The notes beneath the pieces are model-generated. The model saw only the letters and a list, made by a program, of their open reading frames with translations. It was not told the origin of the DNA and ran no database searches. A program made the position numbers and the translations under genes. Source: Anaerolineales bacterium UBA5195 (GTDB lineage: Bacteria; Chloroflexota; Anaerolineae; Anaerolineales; Villigracilaceae). Taken from it: DNA of 36,063 nucleotides. The stretch lies in assembly GCA_002412925.1 (NCBI GenBank), contig DHVZ01000020.1:39217-75279 (forward strand), given 5' to 3'. Numbering within the stretch: position 1 is the stretch's first letter; every line of letters starts with the position of its first letter. Positions 1-6,725 of the stretch are shown here, piece after piece.

Positions 1-134
1 CCACTTCGACGCCCGAGATCGCCGCACTGCTGGCGGTTCTGCCGTTGCAACTGCTTTCCTATCACATGAGCGTCCTGCGCGGATACGACCCCGATTTCCC
101 GAGGAACTTGTCCAAGACGCTGACGGTGGATTAA
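1..134 (+). CDS. C-terminal fragment of a SIS-domain sugar-phosphate protein (GlmS/AgaS-like)
   Basis: The window opens inside a reading frame that ends with TAA at 132-134. The 43 visible residues include LLAVLPLQLLSYHMSVLRG and end with DPDFPRNLSKTLTVD. This tail, with a QLLxYH helix followed by G-x-DPDxPRNLxKxxTV, is the characteristic C-terminus of the second SIS domain of glucosamine-6-phosphate synthase and related isomerases or deaminases, where it helps form the sugar-phosphate site. The N-terminal part lies outside the window. It therefore cannot be told whether the protein carries the glutaminase domain of true GlmS or is a stand-alone SIS-domain protein. The family assignment is fairly firm; the substrate is not known. 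Confidence 0.75.
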   Translation, partial: TSTPEIAALLAVLPLQLLSYHMSVLRGYDPDFPRNLSKTLTVD

Positions 135-276
135 AGATTGGAAGTCTCTTCTATCCCCGTTACGGTCACAAATTGAGCTTTTTCTGGAACAGGAATGCGC
201 AATTCGCGATCATGGGCATCCTATGGCCGGATGGATAATCTTCCCAGAATGCAAAATTTCTCACACGGAGTAAATC

Positions 277-1149
277 GTGGAGCTTACAAATTCCCTGCGC
301 CAGCGCCTGCTGGCCGCCCAACGCAACGAAATTACCGAGTACAACATTTACATGCGCATCGCCAGTAGCATGCGCGACGAAGCCAACCGCAAGATCATCG
401 AACAGATTGCCAATGATGAACTGGGCCACTACAAGGCCTGGAAAAAATACACCCACCAAGATGTCTCCCCAAAATGGCTGCAGGTCTGGTTTTATGTGCT
501 GATTGCCCGCGTTTTGGGCTTCACCTTTGGCGTCAAGTTGATGGAACAGGGCGAGGAGACCGCCCAGGTCAATTATGCCGAAATTGCAAGGACCATCCCC
601 GAAGCGGCAAAAGTCCACGCTGACGAAAATGACCACGAGCTAAAGCTGCTTGAAATGCTCGACGAGGAGCGCCTGCGCTACGCCGGGTCTGTTGTGCTTG
701 GGTTGAATGACGCCCTGGTGGAACTGACCGGGGCCCTGGCAGGCCTGACATTGGCGCTGCAAAACGTGCAGTTGATCGCCCTTTCAGGACTGATTACCGG
801 CATTGCCGCCTCGATGTCAATGGCCGCCTCGGAGTATCTCTCGACCAGCGCCGAAAAAACGGACAAAAAACCGATCCTGGCCGCAGTCTATACCGGGATT
901 GCCTACGTGATCACCGTGGCCCTGCTAATTTTGCCCTATCTTTTGCTCGATAATGAATACTTGTGTCTCGCGATTTCGATGACCACCGCTGTGCTGATTA
1001 TTGCCGTGTTCAACTACTATATCTCGGTTGCCAAAGGCGAAAATTTCAAACGCCGTTTCATCGAAATGGCCGGTCTCAGCCTGAGCGTGGCACTCTTCAG
1101 CTTCATCATTGGCTACTTTATCCGTATCTGGCTGGGGGTCGAGATTTAG
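277..1149 (+). CDS. MbfA-like ferritin-like/VIT1 (CCC1) membrane iron transporter
   Basis: This 290-residue protein has two parts. Residues 1 to about 125 form a ferritin-like (rubrerythrin-type) helical domain with the di-metal pattern E18, E48-x-x-H51 and E116-x-x-H119. Residues from about 135 form a VIT1/CCC1 membrane domain that begins with the hallmark GLNDALVELTGALAGLT and contains about five hydrophobic helices. This architecture matches membrane-bound ferritin A (MbfA), known in alphaproteobacteria as an exporter of iron or manganese; a similar detoxification role at the inner membrane is inferred. The start is GTG at 277, with CGGAG seven bases upstream. The TAG stop at 1147-1149 is formed jointly by the target duplication and the first base of the adjoining IS element, so the protein is unaltered by the insertion. 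Downstream DUF1786 was probably cotranscribed before that insertion. Confidence 0.85.
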   Translation: MELTNSLRQRLLAAQRNEITEYNIYMRIASSMRDEANRKIIEQIANDELGHYKAWKKYTHQDVSPKWLQVWFYVLIARVLGFTFGVKLMEQGEETAQVNYAEIARTIPEAAKVHADENDHELKLLEMLDEERLRYAGSVVLGLNDALVELTGALAGLTLALQNVQLIALSGLITGIAASMSMAASEYLSTSAEKTDKKPILAAVYTGIAYVITVALLILPYLLLDNEYLCLAISMTTAVLIIAVFNYYISVAKGENFKRRFIEMAGLSLSVALFSFIIGYFIRIWLGVEI

Positions 1150-2157
1150 AGCGTGTTTAAGAATTCGATTTGATTGGCATTCCGGGTTATTTTCAAGCAA
1201 AAATTTAGCCAAACTGACGTGCGCTGAGCATCAGCCACCTCTCAAGGAAATATTTTGCCATCCGCAATGACCTCCTTTGGGTCTCGAAACGGAATCCGGC
1301 CTATGCTGCCGCCGGATTTGTCTCCATCCTTGCCAGTCGTTTAACCATCAGCCTGGTCATGGTTGCGTAGATCAAGGTTTCACTTGTCTCGGTCAGGCGC
1401 TCATAATCTTTACTCAACCGACGCCAGCGGTTCAGCCAACCGAAGGTGCGTTCGACGACCCAGCGATGCGGTAGGAGCACAAAGCCTTTCATATCGTCCG
1501 TCCGTTTCACAATTTCCAAGATCCAACGATAGAACTGCTTGACCCAATCCACCAGTTTTCCTGCATAACCGCCATCTGCCCAAACCAGCTTCAAACGCGG
1601 AAAACAATCTTTGACTTTCTCGAACAACAGTTTCGCGCCATCCCGGTCTTGGACATCAGCGGTCAGCACCAAGGCGAATAAGAGCAGGCCCAGGGTATCC
1701 ACTAAAATGTGACGTTTTCGGCCTTTGATGCATTTTCCTGCATCGTACCCGCGTTCGGTACATTCTTCAGTGGTCTTGACCGATTGGCTATCGATGGCTC
1801 CCGCGCTCGGTTCTGGATCTCGATCATTGGCTTGGCGTAAATCGTGACGGAAATCCGTATTCATTTTGAACCACGCGCCGGTTCTGCGCCAAAAACTGAA
1901 ATAAAAATAAACGGTTGACCAGGCTGGAAAATCATGCGGTAACATCCGCCACTGACAGCCAGTCCGAATGAGATAGTAAATCGCGTTCAGGACTTCACGC
2001 AGATCAACGCTTCGGTTTCGCCCAAGAGCTTGATTGATTGGCATATAGGGCTGAAATAAGTTCCATTCTGCATCGGTCAAATCAGTTGAGTAGCTTTTTC
2101 GGGTCATACTTCCATTTTATAGACTTCAGTAGCCCGATTCAATTCTTAAACACGCTC
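1149..2157 (-). mobile_element. Complete IS5-family insertion sequence (IS1031-like), 1,009 bp
   Basis: The ends are perfect 17-bp inverted repeats: GAGCGTGTTTAAGAATT at 1149-1165 and its complement at 2141-2157. The element is flanked by a 3-bp direct duplication TTA at 1146-1148 and 2158-2160, which fits the TNA target preference of the IS1031 group of the IS5 family. One transposase gene fills most of it on the minus strand. About 135 bases at the left end (1166-1300) are non-coding. Intact ends, an intact gene and a clean target duplication indicate a recent and probably still functional copy. Excising it and one TTA restores a continuous mbfA stop codon and a 71-base spacer to the DUF1786 gene. 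Confidence 0.93.
1301..2107 (-). CDS. IS5-family DDE transposase
   Basis: The 268-residue protein catalyses cut-and-paste transposition of the element around it. The N-terminus has the DUF4096-type stretch (LTDAEWNLFQPYMP, GCQWRMLPHDFP). The catalytic triad is visible as D106 in AIDSQSVKTTE, the Asp of WADGGYAG near residue 177, and the Glu of WVVERTFGWLNRWRRL near residue 218. GRKRHILVDTLGLL is a typical IS5-family motif. The frame is single and uninterrupted, unlike IS427-group elements that need a frameshift. ATG at 2105-2107 is preceded on the coding strand by GGAAG. The length is usual for the IS1031 group. Confidence 0.93.
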   Translation of the reverse strand: MTRKSYSTDLTDAEWNLFQPYMPINQALGRNRSVDLREVLNAIYYLIRTGCQWRMLPHDFPAWSTVYFYFSFWRRTGAWFKMNTDFRHDLRQANDRDPEPSAGAIDSQSVKTTEECTERGYDAGKCIKGRKRHILVDTLGLLLFALVLTADVQDRDGAKLLFEKVKDCFPRLKLVWADGGYAGKLVDWVKQFYRWILEIVKRTDDMKGFVLLPHRWVVERTFGWLNRWRRLSKDYERLTETSETLIYATMTRLMVKRLARMETNPAAA

Positions 2158-2232
2158 TTAGGCTTTCAGCACACAAACGTTCTTTTCAGCCTGTTTGATT
2201 TACCTGATCCCCATCCTGACTGGTTTCCACTG

Positions 2233-3387
2233 ATGAAAATCCTGACTGTTGATATTGGCACCGGCACGCAAGATATTTTTCTCTTTGACTCAAACCTGAA
2301 TATGGAAAATGGCTTCAAGCTGGTGCTTCCATCGCCTACGATGATGGTTCACCGCCGAATCCAGGCTGCGACTCAACGCCGCACCCCCATCCTGCTGACT
2401 GGCAAACTGATGGGTGGCGGCCCATCGGCCTGGGCTGCCCGCGACCACGCCGCCGCCGGTATCCCGGCCTACGCCACCCCCGAAGCCGCCAGGACACTTG
2501 ATGATGAACCCGCCAAAGTCGAACAGATGGGCATCAAAATCATTTCTGACGATGAAGCCCTCCGTTTACCGTCCACTGTCCACCGCCTGCATTTCAAAGA
2601 CTTCGACTTCCTCCTGATCGCCGAGACCTTCGCCCGTTTTGGCGTCTCCTTACGCGATCTGGCTGCTGTCTGTGTGGCCGTTTTTGACCATGGGGACTCC
2701 CCACCGGGAGTTTCTGACCGCCAGTTCCGCTTTGATTACCTAGATGCGCGTATCAAAGCGAAAAATTCGCTTTCTTCTTTCGCTTTTCTCTCGAAAGATA
2801 TCCCGCTCATCATGACCCGCCTGCAAGCAGTGGCCGATTCTGCGCCGGAGATCGACGCCCCGTTGATCGTCATGGACACAGCTCCCGCCGCCGTCCTCGG
2901 AACAAGTTTCGACCCGGTTGTCGCCGCCCGCGTCCGGAAAATGATCGTCAACGTTGGCAACTTCCACACCCTGGCCTTCCGTCTCGGCGAAAAAGGAGTG
3001 GAAGGTGTCTTTGAGCATCACACCGGCGAAATCGATCGTCCAAAGCTGGAAGGTTATATCCGCGCCCTGGCCGATGGCTCGTTGACACATCAAGCCATCT
3101 TCGACGACATGGGCCACGGTGCGCTGGTTTACGGAAACAACCCGCTCGAACTGGGTAACGCCGCTTGGGACATCGCCGTTACCGGGCCGCGCCGTTCGCT
3201 GTTTCAGGGTGTGATTCAGCCTTCATCCTTCCGCCTTCATCCTTATTTTGCCGTCCCCTACGGCGACATGATGCTCTCTGGCAACTTTGGCATGCTGGCT
3301 GCTGCGGCAGATTTGCTGCCCAAACTAAATGAACCCATTCGTAAAGCACTGGGAGGCCAAACCGGCAATGCCCCCTGGGATTCCTGA
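2233..3387 (+). CDS. DUF1786 family protein (COG4012-like, putative ASKHA-fold)
   Basis: This 384-residue protein of unknown function begins MKILTVDIGTGTQD. The D7-x-G-T-G-T-x-D pattern resembles the phosphate-1 loop of ASKHA ATPases, and is typical of DUF1786 proteins, which are sometimes annotated as pyruvate formate-lyase-activating-like without evidence. Other visible features are GPRRSLFQG and HPYFAVPYGDMMLSGNFGML near the C-terminus. The reading frame stays open upstream into the IS element, but ATG 2233 gives the conserved N-terminus, so the upstream part is an artefact of the insertion. No clear Shine-Dalgarno is visible. Before the IS landed, the gene lay 71 bases after mbfA. It may now depend on a promoter near the IS end. 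No enzymatic role can be assigned. Confidence 0.72.
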   Translation: MKILTVDIGTGTQDIFLFDSNLNMENGFKLVLPSPTMMVHRRIQAATQRRTPILLTGKLMGGGPSAWAARDHAAAGIPAYATPEAARTLDDEPAKVEQMGIKIISDDEALRLPSTVHRLHFKDFDFLLIAETFARFGVSLRDLAAVCVAVFDHGDSPPGVSDRQFRFDYLDARIKAKNSLSSFAFLSKDIPLIMTRLQAVADSAPEIDAPLIVMDTAPAAVLGTSFDPVVAARVRKMIVNVGNFHTLAFRLGEKGVEGVFEHHTGEIDRPKLEGYIRALADGSLTHQAIFDDMGHGALVYGNNPLELGNAAWDIAVTGPRRSLFQGVIQPSSFRLHPYFAVPYGDMMLSGNFGMLAAAADLLPKLNEPIRKALGGQTGNAPWDS

Positions 3388-3393
3388 AACCTC

Positions 3394-3443
3394 TTGACAA
3401 ATAGATAATCATCGATATAATACATATAGAGACTTATCGATAT
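3394..3443 (+). promoter_or_regulatory. arsR promoter with direct-repeat operator
   Basis: TTGACA at 3394-3399 and TATAAT at 3416-3421 are separated by 16 bases, a near-consensus sigma-70 promoter. The octamer ATCGATAT occurs twice in direct orientation, at 3411-3418 (overlapping the -10 box) and at 3436-3443 (overlapping the arsR start codon). Each contains the palindrome ATCGAT. Binding by the ArsR product would block both polymerase and the start of translation, so autoregulation is inferred. The predicted leader is only about 14 bases. Confidence 0.7.
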
Positions 3444-3756
3444 GAAAGCACCTGAGATCGTTCTGTTCGCCAAAGCCCTGGCCGACGACACCCGCCAAAA
3501 GATCATGAAACTGTGTTGCTGCGAGTGGCTTTCGGTCAACGAGATTGTGGAGCAACTGGGTGGTGTTACCCAGCCCACCGTCTCGCACCACCTTGCCATC
3601 CTACGCGAGGCCGGGCTGGTGGATGCGCGCCACGAGGGCAAGCAGACCTTCTACAGCCTGAACCAGGCACGGGTTGTCTTCTGCTGCGGGCAGTTGATGG
3701 TCAATTTTGCCCCGGAAAATGACATCACCGGCGTTGTATTGGATAAACTCGAATAA
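3442..3756 (+). CDS. arsR: ArsR-family metalloregulatory repressor
   Basis: This 104-residue winged-helix protein follows the SmtB/ArsR pattern. LAILREAGLVDARHEGKQTFYSL is the recognition wing region, and VTQPTVSHHLAIL (about residues 42-54) is the DNA-reading helix. Three consecutive cysteines (C25-C26-C27, in KLCCCEWLS) sit close to where classical ArsR has its ELCVCDL arsenite site, and C81-C82 lie near the C-terminus, so trivalent arsenic or a thiophilic metal is the likely inducer. The gene leads a three-gene cluster with arsM and a second methyltransferase. Derepression of arsenic methylation by As(III) is the obvious role. The exact ligand set differs from the textbook CxC arrangement and is not proven here. 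Confidence 0.85.
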   Translation: MKAPEIVLFAKALADDTRQKIMKLCCCEWLSVNEIVEQLGGVTQPTVSHHLAILREAGLVDARHEGKQTFYSLNQARVVFCCGQLMVNFAPENDITGVVLDKLE

Positions 3757-3809
3757 CCATCTCTTTTTTTGCGTCCACGCATAGACAAGTATCTATTTAA
3801 GGAGAACCC

Positions 3810-4619
3810 ATGTCCCAAACCCCCACCCCCATTCATGAAGGCGTCCGCGAACATTATGCGGAACTGGCCCGTAAGAATAGTTCCTGCTGCGGCCCCTCAT
3901 CACAAGCCTCGTGTTGTGAACCGCAAAACAACCTCTACCCGGTCGACCTGCTAACCACCGTCCCCGATGACATTTCCAACTTCAGCCTGGGCTGCGGCGA
4001 CCCGATCAGCCTGGCCGAACTCCAGCCGGGGCAGACCGTGCTCGATCTCGGCTCTGGTGGCGGGTTGGACTGCATCCTCGCCGCCCAAAAAGTCGGTGAA
4101 ATGGGACGCGTCACCGGCATCGATATGACCCCCGAGATGCTCGAAAAAGCCCGGGCAAACGTCAAGCGCCTCGGCCTCAAAAATGTCGAATTCCGTCAGG
4201 GCTACCTCGAATCGCTGCCGCTTGGAGATGACAACATCGATGTTGTCATCTCCAACTGCGTCATCAATCTGTCGCCTGATAAATCCCAGGTCTTCCGCGA
4301 GATTTTCCGTGTCCTGAAACCCGGTGGGCGGGTAGCCGTTTCGGATATCGTCACCAACGGCCCGCTGCCCGAAGCCGTCAAAAACAGCTTGAGCGGCTGG
4401 GCGGCCTGCGTCTCCGGCGCCATCGATGTGAACGAATACACATCGGCCATGAAAGCCGCTGGACTGGTCGATGTTCAGGTGACGCCAACCGCGCTCGACC
4501 AGGAAATGGTCGACGAGGTTGTCAAAGAACTGGATGGGCAGATTGACCTGAGCCAGTTTTCGCCCGAACAAGTTCAACAGGCTGTCTTTAGCGCGCGAAT
4601 CACAGCCAGGAAACCCTGA
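3810..4619 (+). CDS. arsM: Arsenite S-adenosylmethionine methyltransferase
   Basis: ArsM methylates As(III) in the cytoplasm using SAM, giving methylated and volatile arsenicals. The 269-residue protein shows the SAM motif VLDLGSGGGLD (77-87), GIDMTPEML (103-111), and the ArsM hallmarks SLGCGDP, ISNCVINLSPDK and GWAACVSGA. The three conserved arsenic-binding cysteines correspond to C62, C150 and C200. Two extra CC pairs, C26-C27 and C35-C36, sit in the N-terminal tail, as in many bacterial ArsM proteins. The start ATG is preceded by AAGGAG. The next gene begins two bases after this stop, so the pair is cotranscribed and probably translationally coupled. Confidence 0.94.
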   Translation: MSQTPTPIHEGVREHYAELARKNSSCCGPSSQASCCEPQNNLYPVDLLTTVPDDISNFSLGCGDPISLAELQPGQTVLDLGSGGGLDCILAAQKVGEMGRVTGIDMTPEMLEKARANVKRLGLKNVEFRQGYLESLPLGDDNIDVVISNCVINLSPDKSQVFREIFRVLKPGGRVAVSDIVTNGPLPEAVKNSLSGWAACVSGAIDVNEYTSAMKAAGLVDVQVTPTALDQEMVDEVVKELDGQIDLSQFSPEQVQQAVFSARITARKP

Positions 4620-4621
4620 CC

Positions 4622-5251
4622 ATGACGAACAATTCCCAAACCTACTTTTCATCCATCGCCGGTCAATGGGATGAAATTCGTTCCGGCTATTTCACGGAGC
4701 ACATGCGCGATGCGGCGATTGCTAAAACGCACCTGCCTGAAAATGCCGTTGTCGCCGATATTGGCAGCGGAACAGGTTTTGTTGCCGCCGGTCTTGCCTC
4801 CAAAGCAGCCAAAGTCTACGGTTTCGACGCCAGCACCGAAATGCTGGCGGTTGCCGCCCGCAACCTGGAAAAATTCCCTAATGTCGAACTGAAACAAGCT
4901 TCCGGCGATTCGATCCCCCTGCCAGACGCAACACTCGATGGCATCTTTGCCAACATGTACCTGCACCACGCCCCTGATCCGCTCACAGCCATCCGGGAAA
5001 TGGCGCGCCTGCTGAAGCCCGGTGGTGCGCTTTGCATCACCGATCTCGACACCCACGACCACGAATGGCAGCGTGAGCAAATGGCCGACCTGTGGCTGGG
5101 CTTCGAGCGCGATGACATCCGCCGCTGGTTTGCCGAGGCCGGTCTGTCCGAAATCGATGTGGACTGCGCCGAAGGCACCTGTGAGGCCTGCGGGCCGGAT
5201 GGCGAGGTTGAACCCCTCAGTATTTTCGTTGCTCTTGGGCGCAAACGATAA
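4622..5251 (+). CDS. Class I SAM-dependent methyltransferase, arsenic-cluster associated
   Basis: The 209-residue protein has a Rossmann-type SAM domain: ADIGSGTGFVAAGL near residues 45-58, GFDASTEML, NMYLHHAPDP and LLKPGGALCITD. It begins YFSSIAGQWDEIRSGYF, similar to methyltransferases often found downstream of or fused to ArsR-type regulators. The C-terminus carries GTCEACGPDGE, a CxxC that could bind a soft metal. It follows arsM with a two-base gap, so a role connected to arsenic is inferred, either a further methylation step or an accessory function. The substrate cannot be told from sequence. UbiE-like methyltransferase is the main alternative. Confidence 0.75.
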   Translation: MTNNSQTYFSSIAGQWDEIRSGYFTEHMRDAAIAKTHLPENAVVADIGSGTGFVAAGLASKAAKVYGFDASTEMLAVAARNLEKFPNVELKQASGDSIPLPDATLDGIFANMYLHHAPDPLTAIREMARLLKPGGALCITDLDTHDHEWQREQMADLWLGFERDDIRRWFAEAGLSEIDVDCAEGTCEACGPDGEVEPLSIFVALGRKR

Positions 5252-5256
5252 AGCAC

Positions 5257-5715
5257 CTACTCGCTCAAACGTCCGGCTTCGGCGTTGATCTGTGGCAATA
5301 ACTCGTTAATTTTATCCATGCTGGGGTCGGCATCGCTCATTCTGGAAACATCCCCTGATGTGATCGCCGCACCATAAGCATCAGCGGCTTCGAGGGTGGC
5401 ATCACCCAACTTCTCAACCAAGCCGCTCAACTTGGCGTAATCATCCGAATCGGGCGCTGGCAAGCTTTTCAAGGCCTGGCCTGCGCCACGCACAAGGGCC
5501 AGCTGGGTCTCAGTATCAGCGACCCACTGTGGATCGGTGAACTTAGCATTGTCAGCATTGACAATATCAATCTGGGCATTCAGGGCGCTGGTGGCATTGT
5601 TGAATTCATCGATGGCCGGGTTAAGGGCATCGAGATAAGTGCTGCCACAGGCGGTTAGAACAAACACGGATAAGACCAAAAGCAAGGGCAATAACAATTT
5701 CTTCTTGAATGACAT
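5257..5715 (-). CDS. Small lipoprotein, helical, unknown function
   Basis: The 152-residue product starts at ATG 5713-5715, with GGAG nine bases upstream; the frame stays open further upstream, but without a ribosome site. Residues 4-23 are a lipoprotein signal peptide: three lysines, a Leu/Val core and the lipobox LTAC with lipidated C23. The mature part is rich in Ala, Asp, Leu and Asn and looks mostly helical (LDALNPAIDEFNNATSALNAQ). I do not recognise a family. The gene converges on the arsenic cluster, with only five bases between the two stop codons. Confidence 0.7.
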   Translation of the reverse strand: MSFKKKLLLPLLLVLSVFVLTACGSTYLDALNPAIDEFNNATSALNAQIDIVNADNAKFTDPQWVADTETQLALVRGAGQALKSLPAPDSDDYAKLSGLVEKLGDATLEAADAYGAAITSGDVSRMSDADPSMDKINELLPQINAEAGRLSE

Positions 5716-5861
5716 CTGATCTCCTTTTGTTTTGAGTACGCGAAACATGATATTTATTATAGTAATTGTAATATTTGCATGGCGCTGTGTCAATCCGCCT
5801 TTGGACACAAATTTGTGCGCAATTGACATTCATAAAAATTGATTAAGTCACCCTACTTATT

Positions 5862-5948
5862 CATGTCACCCTGAGCGATACGAAGGGTCTCATTGATGGT
5901 AGAAGAGACCCTTCGGTCGCGGAAAGCACGCTCCCTCAGGGTGACATG
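5862..5948. repeat. Nested palindromic REP-like element
   Basis: This lies in the 324-base space between the lipoprotein and GyrI-like genes. The outer arms CATGTCACCCTGAG (5862-5875) and its exact complement (5935-5948) enclose inner arms CGAAGGGTCTC (5881-5891) and its exact complement (5905-5915). The wording CACCCTGAGCG..CGAAGGGTCTC is a dispersed intergenic repeat type seen in many bacterial genomes. It could fold into a cruciform-like stem. No gene is seen in this stretch. Confidence 0.8.
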
Positions 5949-5994
5949 TCTTAAGCGATTTTGGTAAACATCAATTGGATAAATTTATGAGAGC

Positions 5995-6028
5995 AAGAAC
6001 TCCGAGGCCTGGTAGCCTCGGAGTTCTT
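5995..6028 (-). terminator. Terminator of the GyrI-like gene
   Basis: A perfect 14-bp stem (AAGAACTCCGAGGC at 5995-6008, complement at 6015-6028) with a six-base loop lies just past the stop of the minus-strand gene ending at 6040. The tract after it on the minus strand is only moderately T-rich, so termination efficiency is uncertain. Confidence 0.6.
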
Positions 6029-6039
6029 TATATTTGGGG

Positions 6040-6501
6040 CTATTCCTTAATCGGCAGGAACAGGTCAAGCATGAAATTCTCCTCGCCCGCCGCATTTTCG
6101 GGGTTGAGATGCTCCTCCAGCCACTGGTGCGAGGCCTCACGGTAACGACTGCCCTCGCGCCAGTGGACGAGTTTTTTCCAGGTGCCGGGGATATCCTCCC
6201 AGGGTTTCGTCACCACACAGCGCGTGACAGCGTACAACCCGCCGGGGAAGTCGATCATGCGCGCCTCGCCCTCAGCCTGCGTGAGCTCGTCCACCACCAT
6301 CCAGGCGTCATAGCCATAGTTCGGGCTGCCCGGCGCAGGGTTCGGATGGTTATACCCAAACACGCGTCCGCTTTTCCCATGCGTTTTCGCCCAGGCAAAC
6401 AACTTCTCCAGCGCATCTTGCTCCGGGCCTTCGCCAAACCCATTGAAACAGATCACGCGCAGCGGCTCCAGCTTGACAATCTTGACATCCAGTTCGCTCA
6501 T
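6040..6501 (-). CDS. GyrI-like small-molecule (effector) binding protein
   Basis: The 153-residue protein begins MSELDVKIVKLEPLRVICFNGFGEGPE, the usual first strands of the GyrI-like/AraC effector-binding fold (SOUL-like), followed by VFGYNHPNPAPGSPNYGYDAWMVV and FPGGLYAVTRC. It is a stand-alone version of the ligand pocket found in regulators such as BmrR and Rob, without a DNA-binding domain. ATG 6499-6501 is chosen because GGAG lies immediately upstream. It is divergent from the WYL regulator, and the two share a palindromic operator. The same pairing (GyrI-like gene beside a DeoR/WYL regulator) occurs in other bacteria, for example yobU-yobV in Bacillus as I recall it. A ligand-sequestering or sensing role is inferred; the ligand is unknown. 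Confidence 0.8.
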   Translation of the reverse strand: MSELDVKIVKLEPLRVICFNGFGEGPEQDALEKLFAWAKTHGKSGRVFGYNHPNPAPGSPNYGYDAWMVVDELTQAEGEARMIDFPGGLYAVTRCVVTKPWEDIPGTWKKLVHWREGSRYREASHQWLEEHLNPENAAGEENFMLDLFLPIKE

Positions 6502-6588
6502 TTTTTCTCCTTGAGTGTCTTCCAAGTCTGAAATCTCACATCACCCGTCGGCGACTTTCTTGCAAGAATAATCCCATTCTACTCACAA

Positions 6589-6611
6589 TACCTGACATCT
6601 ATTGTCAGGTA
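6589..6611. promoter_or_regulatory. Palindromic operator between GyrI-like and WYL genes
   Basis: TACCTGACA (6589-6597) and its exact complement TGTCAGGTA (6603-6611) flank the five bases TCTAT. The element lies in the 224-base divergent spacer, about 90 bases from one start and 115 from the other. It is most simply the binding site of the neighbouring WYL/DeoR-type dimer, controlling both genes. Confidence 0.75.
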
Positions 6612-6725
6612 AGTCTGCTACAATTGGGCAAAATCCAACGAAAATCCATTTCCCCCACGTATCCGATTCTATCCGTTGCCCACATCCTTTTCTCCACTTT
6701 AAAATCCGTTCACGAATCCGTTACC

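Noticed and set aside
3951..4652. 233-residue frame on the minus strand across arsM
   Set aside because: It is antisense to a clear ArsM with intact motifs and has no family resemblance or ribosome site; it is a GC-rich mirror frame.
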